Assembly: GCF_030866745.1 (NCBI RefSeq)
Contig: NZ_CP133016.1
Coordinates: 124,001-188,000, forward strand
Origin: Sphingomonas flavescens
GTDB taxonomy: Bacteria; Pseudomonadota; Alphaproteobacteria; Sphingomonadales; Sphingomonadaceae
DNA: 64,000 nt
Reading direction: 5' to 3'
In this document: positions 63,257 to 64,000 of the stretch, piece by piece
How the letters are laid out: every line of letters begins with the position of its first letter
Numbering within the stretch: position 1 is the stretch's first letter
Made by a program: the position numbers and the translations under genes
The notes under the pieces: model-generated
What the model was told of the DNA's origin: nothing
Seen by the model: only the letters and a program-made list of their open reading frames with translations
Database searches by the model: none

Positions 63257-64000
63257 GCCGGTCGTTGATCGCGGCGCCGAGACCTGTTTCAGGGACCGGC
63301 GCCACGGCGATTCTTGATTGGGCAGCGTCATCTGCTTGGTGCAGCACGTCGAATAGCCGTGCCGCGGCTTCCGTTAGATCACCGTCGGCGCTGAGTGTCG
63401 CGTCGCCGGCAAGATCTCCGAAGCCGATCCAGAACTCGTCTGGCTCCGCACTGGACGCGTTGAGACGCAAGGGCTTCGATGGTGCATAATGGCTCGCCAA
63501 TTGCCCGGGCGCCTCGATCTTCCCACCTTCGCTGGCGAGCGCGTCGACCTGGATCGGACCCGCGCGCAATAGCCGCAACGGTCCTCCCGTCGCCGCGACG
63601 ATCGTGGACTCGATGCCGCGTTCCGTCGGTCCACCGTCTATGATTAGCGGTACGCGTCCCCCCAAACTTTTCAATACATGTTTGGCGCGGGTGGGGCTGA
63701 TTGCGCCGCTTGCGTTGGCGGAGGGCGCGGCCAGCGGCCGCCCCGCCGCGCGCAGTAGCGCCTGCATCGCTGGATGCGCCGGCACGCGAAGCCCGATGGT
63801 CGGCAAGCCGGCGGTGGCGATCGAGGCGATCTGCGCTGCTTCGCGAAGTGGGACGACGAGCGTCAGCGGGCCTGGCCAGTACCGTGTCGCCAGCGCTTCC
63901 GCTTCTTCTCCGAACTCGCCGATCTCACGCGCGGCGGCGAGGTCGGGGACGTGCACGATGAGCGGATTGAACGACGGTCGACCCTTGGCTTCGTAGATGC
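63228..64000 (-). CDS. L-threonylcarbamoyladenylate synthase (Sua5/YrdC/YwlC), 5' end outside the window
   Basis: The gene runs off the right edge, so the N-terminus is missing; the first codons inside the window read [17 protein letters not shown], the YrdC substrate-binding motif. [49 protein letters not shown] and [16 protein letters not shown] follow. A C-terminal Sua5 domain (about the last 100 residues) begins after [15 protein letters not shown], so this is the long Sua5 form rather than short TsaC. It makes the threonylcarbamoyl-AMP used for the t6A modification of tRNA. Confidence 0.93.
   Translation of the reverse strand, partial: IYEAKGRPSFNPLIVHVPDLAAAREIGEFGEEAEALATRYWPGPLTLVVPLREAAQIASIATAGLPTIGLRVPAHPAMQALLRAAGRPLAAPSANASGAISPTRAKHVLKSLGGRVPLIIDGGPTERGIESTIVAATGGPLRLLRAGPIQVDALASEGGKIEAPGQLASHYAPSKPLRLNASSAEPDEFWIGFGDLAGDATLSADGDLTEAAARLFDVLHQADDAAQSRIAVAPVPETGLGAAINDRLRRAAAPRS

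Overview
The window is high-GC bacterial DNA, densely packed with many 1-10 nt gene overlaps and GTG/TTG starts. Gene content suggests an alphaproteobacterium, most likely of the order Sphingomonadales: an HWE histidine kinase, a MerC/Fur pair, COX15-type heme A synthase, PilZ proteins, a beta-barrel protein with long proline tracts, a serralysin-like type I secretion substrate and ABC-dependent capsule genes. This placement is an inference; no rRNA or other phylogenetic marker was used. One tRNA (Gln, UUG) is present.

Layout. 1-12 kb is mostly housekeeping: a sensor kinase gene broken by two frameshifts, a Crp/Fnr regulator, cutA and ctaA on the minus strand, a MerC/Fur pair, dxs, tlyA, tspO, ubiK, a YbjN-like gene, proC and ilvE, then tRNA-Gln. 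12.4-20 kb is a type I secretion island. Two convergent genes encode FG-GAP/RTX repeat proteins, one of them a metalloprotease, followed by the ABC exporter and HlyD-type adaptor. 20-57 kb is a large surface-polysaccharide locus. It holds at least five glycosyltransferase genes, four methyltransferases (plus one methyltransferase-like protein), an asparagine synthase-glycosyltransferase fusion and a GDP-heptose operon (gmhA, epimerase, hddC-gmhB fusion, hddA). It also holds the capsule export genes (kpsE, kpsM, kpsT, a Wza/KpsD-like outer membrane protein, kpsC and kpsS homologues) and a dTDP-L-rhamnose operon (rfbC, rfbB, rfbD, rfbA). An outer membrane beta-barrel gene with proline tracts sits in the middle. 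57-64 kb returns to general functions: PilZ proteins, a glutaredoxin-like protein, an aminotransferase/ALDH7 pair, a response regulator/EAL pair, msrA, and a Sua5/YrdC gene running off the end.

How the genes fit together. The sugar-nucleotide operons could supply dTDP-rhamnose and GDP-D-glycero-D-manno-heptose to the multi-domain glycosyltransferases. KpsC/KpsS-type enzymes would prime a lipid-linked glycan, and KpsMTE plus the Wza/KpsD-like protein would export it. Methyltransferases and a phytanoyl-CoA-dioxygenase-like enzyme may decorate it. Two short protein modules recur across otherwise unrelated enzymes of this locus. One has the pattern xPDV...HY...G..EGR; the other has FEDG..LP.PH..HDEI...GRYSHW. 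They look like locus-specific docking or binding modules.

Most notable observations: (1) a 410-bp inverted repeat, about 97% identical with all mismatches synonymous, shared by the two convergent secreted-protein genes and positioned so that inversion would swap their C-termini in frame; (2) the two recurring modules; (3) the AsnB-glycosyltransferase and HddC-GmhB fusions; (4) the doubly frameshifted LOV-like kinase lacking the photoactive cysteine.
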